From Dermanyssus gallinae (Eukaryota > Arthropoda > Arachnida > Mesostigmata > Dermanyssidae), in assembly GCA_003439945.1 (NCBI GenBank), contig QVRM01006793.1, forward strand, positions 1 through 64,000: a stretch of 64,000 nt of DNA, written 5' to 3'. This document shows positions 61,488 to 64,000 of this stretch, piece after piece. Both the position numbers and the translations under genes were made by a program. The notes below the pieces were generated by a model. The model was not told where the DNA came from and searched no databases. It was given only the letters and a program-made list of their open reading frames with translations. Every line of letters starts with the position of its first letter. Positions within the stretch are counted from its first letter, which is position 1.

Positions 61488-61615
61488 TTATTTATTATAT
61501 ATATTTATTAGCTTCGTTCAAGCCCATGGGCTACCTTCGCAGTACAGAGGCTGTATACTTTCGAGTGTATTTGCAAGCACTCATAAATAAAGCTATGTGT
61601 TTCATTCATTCATTC

Positions 61616-61658
<43 letters not shown>

Positions 61659-62119
61659 TGTATATATATGTATGTATTTTGTGCGGCAAAGTCAGTTTCT
61701 GGACCGCTGAAAACGACAGCCATTTATCGGCGTCGAACCCTAATCCAATCGTAGCAGTGTCCTAATGTAAATGTTAAACACACTTACATTACGACGCCAT
61801 TGTTATTGTCCAAGTAATACTAATAATAATTTAATTCTATTTGCTTTATCGGTATACATGTGTGAAAATGGAACGTGTCGCTACAACAAAAATAATAATC
61901 ATCATCATTATCATCATGATCGATTTGCATGTAAATGCGCATAGATACACATTCAGATCGACAAATATCATTGATCAAATAACCTACTAACAGTAATAAT
62001 ATCAGTCCATGTCAATTGCTGCAACTACGCTTTTCTTCATCCTGCCTATTTACCTCAAGAGGAAGCGGTAGCAGCTCAACACAACGCAGCACGATATATA
62101 CATACCTTTACATTAACAA

Positions 62120-62163
<44 letters not shown>

Positions 62164-62412
62164 GGAAAGAAGAGAGGCAAGCGAACAAGGATACATTCGA
62201 AGCAAAATACGGCGCAATATCTGGTCAACTCCGCTCCACTCTGGCGAATGGCGGAGGGCAACAAAGATGATGCTGATGGCGATGATACAGATAATCACAA
62301 TAATACTGCTGATTGTGATAATGATGACGGCTGTTCGGTTGGCAACAACTGGCATTCCTTCTCACTCAAGTATAGATCTTGCTAAGAAGGGAGGACATTG
62401 GGGCACGACCCC

Positions 62413-62450
<38 letters not shown>

Positions 62451-63007
62451 TTCTGTATATGTATGTGTTTCTATACGCGTAGTCAACGTAAACAACCTAC
62501 TAAACACCTTGTTTTGTTGACAAACTTCGCAATATCCGGTTTTCTTTCGATTCGTGAATGACAGGTCAACAAAACAACAGCAACAGCAGCAGCGGCTTTT
62601 CCGCTCGACGTATAAGTTTCGTGCATCTTGTTTTTCCGTTATTGTTATAATCATATTATAATTACTATACTAGATTTTTTAGCTTCTAGCTTCGTTCCAG
62701 CATTTTCTGTGGGTGGTATTTTTATGCTACCTTGTATATAATATATATATATATATATATATCATATATATATATAGTTAGTTATATGAAAATAATAATA
62801 CAGTTTGAGTGTATCCGTACATGCTGAAAACATTATTACTATACTAATACTAATTTTAAATATTATAATTTGTAAATCAGTAATTCTTAAACATCTACAT
62901 ATTAATAAGAAACTTATTATTATTATATTTTATTATTATTATATTATTTATATATTATTATTATTATTAATACATGTACATATTGATAATTTTTTATTAT
63001 TATTATA

Positions 63008-63056
<49 letters not shown>

Positions 63057-63259
63057 ACTATTATTATTATCATCATCATCATCAGCATTCAGTTATTACA
63101 ATCGTGGGGTATCAACGTTTATGCCAGCTTATTGTTATTATTATTCGAATATTTTCCTCAAATGCCTCTAAGACAGTTCGCCCACCACCTAGAGCAAGCA
63201 GTACTCGGCTAAGAACAGCTTCTAAGTTTAACTAACTGCTTGCATTTGACAGATTTTAG
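61488..63259. other. Intergenic DNA upstream of FoxK, microsatellites only
   Basis: (TA)n at about 61618-61653, 62120-62158, 62413-62447 and 62738-62777, and a long (ATT)n block at 63006-63070. No credible gene. Confidence 0.55.
63006..63070. repeat. (ATT)n microsatellite
   Basis: About 20 TTA units with minor interruptions. Confidence 0.9.
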
Positions 63260-63813
63260 TTGTTGTTTTGTGATATTAGATGCGACGATGATGATAATGC
63301 TGATATGCAATGCACCCTAGCACGCACATCGATCGAGGGGCTTCGATCGAATTCAAATTTGGCGCTTCGGCGCCATCCGCCCGCCGAAGCTTCTATGGCT
63401 GGCGGCAATTGGCTCCCCCCGCCCCGCCCCCCTTCGTTGTCCAACAACAATTGGGTGCGTGTGAGTTGTGCTGGTTGGTTGGTTGGTTGGCTGGCTGTGA
63501 GTGTGCGAACCGACCGACAAAACATTAGACCACCAGCAGCAGCAACAGCAACAACAACAATCGCAGCAGCAGCAGCAGCAGTGGTGGTGGTGGTGGTGCT
63601 GAGAGTTGTTTACAAACTTTGTGCGGCCCAAATCCTGAGGCAAACAGCAGCAAGTTGGACGGCTTTTTTGGCGTTTCGTCGAGCGTTGGGCGCCCGCCAG
63701 TTCGTCGTCGATAGGAGGAGGCAGTTGTCGCTGTACAGCTCGAGTGTGTTTTGTTCAGTGCAGTGTAGACTCGGCTGGGCGCCTCAGGGGCGGCCAGTGG
63801 CCACGGCCCCGAC
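63260..63813 (+). promoter_or_regulatory. Probable FoxK promoter / 5' UTR
   Basis: G+C content rises relative to the AT-rich upstream DNA. It contains (TTGG)n near 63474-63492, CAG/CAA runs near 63533-63580 and a GTG run near 63580-63598, then runs into the FoxK ATG. The promoter role is inferred from position. Confidence 0.4.
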
Positions 63814-64000
63814 ATGAGTGGTGGTGGTAACAACAACAGCAGCAGCGCCAGCAGCAGCAACACCAACTGCAGCAGCGGTATCAACAAGACGGACAGTCAT
63901 AGGACAACAACGGCGTGTAGCCCGATCGCCCGACTCCAAGGGCGCGAGTTCGAGTACTTTGTGCACCAGAAGCTCATCGCGATCGGCCGCAACTCGTCGC
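63814..64000 (+). CDS. FoxK: FoxK forkhead factor, N-terminal partial (start of FHA domain)
   Basis: ATG at 63814 opens 62 codons to the window edge. A Gly/Asn/Ser-rich leader (residues 1-35, MSGGGNNNSSSASSSN) is followed by PIARLQGREFEYFVHQ and LIAIGRNSS, which match the start of the FHA domain of FOXK1/FOXK2, including the IGRNSS strand whose Arg (residue 59) contacts phosphothreonine in FHA domains. FoxK proteins combine this FHA domain with a forkhead DNA-binding domain; the forkhead must lie beyond the window. The FHA sequence rules out most other forkhead classes. No exon border is seen before the end. Confidence 0.88.
   Translation, partial: MSGGGNNNSSSASSSNTNCSSGINKTDSHRTTTACSPIARLQGREFEYFVHQKLIAIGRNSS

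Overview
This is a window of animal nuclear DNA, most likely from an arthropod and possibly a mite or other chelicerate (the last step is inference). Genes are split by GT-AG introns. Intergenic DNA is full of (TA)n arrays, CAA/CAG/GTT trinucleotide runs and decayed mobile elements of invertebrate type: R1-like and jockey/CR1-like LINEs, a LINE family with a C-terminal restriction-like endonuclease, Tc1/mariner relatives and tRNA-derived SINEs. I see no bacterial, viral, CRISPR or operon structure.

Four host genes are supported, all on the + strand. (1) An uninterrupted 586-codon HPS1 homologue (3853-5613), a subunit of the BLOC-3 Rab32/38 exchange factor. (2) RP2, the TBCC-domain GAP for ARL3, in five exons from 14100 to 28158; every exon-intron phase agrees, but I find no exon for the C-terminal NDPK-like domain. 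(3) A C2H2 zinc-finger gene whose core exons (48645-52517) join in phase, with less certain 5' exons at 44826-45006 and 46923-47348. (4) The first coding exon of a FoxK forkhead factor (63814 to the window end), which stops inside its FHA domain.

Region by region: 1-3.8 kb is repeat-rich HPS1 upstream DNA. 5.6-10.7 kb holds the HPS1 3' UTR, a three-copy 99-bp tandem repeat, three fragments of one LINE family, and a second copy of the HPS1 3' end set between two 42-bp direct repeats. 10.7-28.2 kb is the RP2 locus; its introns contain SINEs, a foldback element and a nest of R1-like, jockey-like and Tc1-like remains. 28.2-43 kb is almost all mobile DNA: a mariner relic, a 0.8-kb inverted-repeat element, a large long-TIR transposon, and a LINE copy reaching from the RT to the endonuclease. 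43-52.5 kb is the zinc-finger gene. 52.5-63.8 kb is non-coding and dominated by microsatellites leading up to FoxK.

The most notable structure is the transposon at about 34972-38640. It has inverted terminal arms of about 0.5 kb around a dead mariner/Tc1-like transposase gene. That gene is interrupted by a LINE 3' fragment with a 10-bp target duplication. The element also carries a SINE with its own target duplication, and one arm contains a U1 snRNA-derived sequence. A transposase-free foldback relative lies at 20417-21431 inside an RP2 intron.
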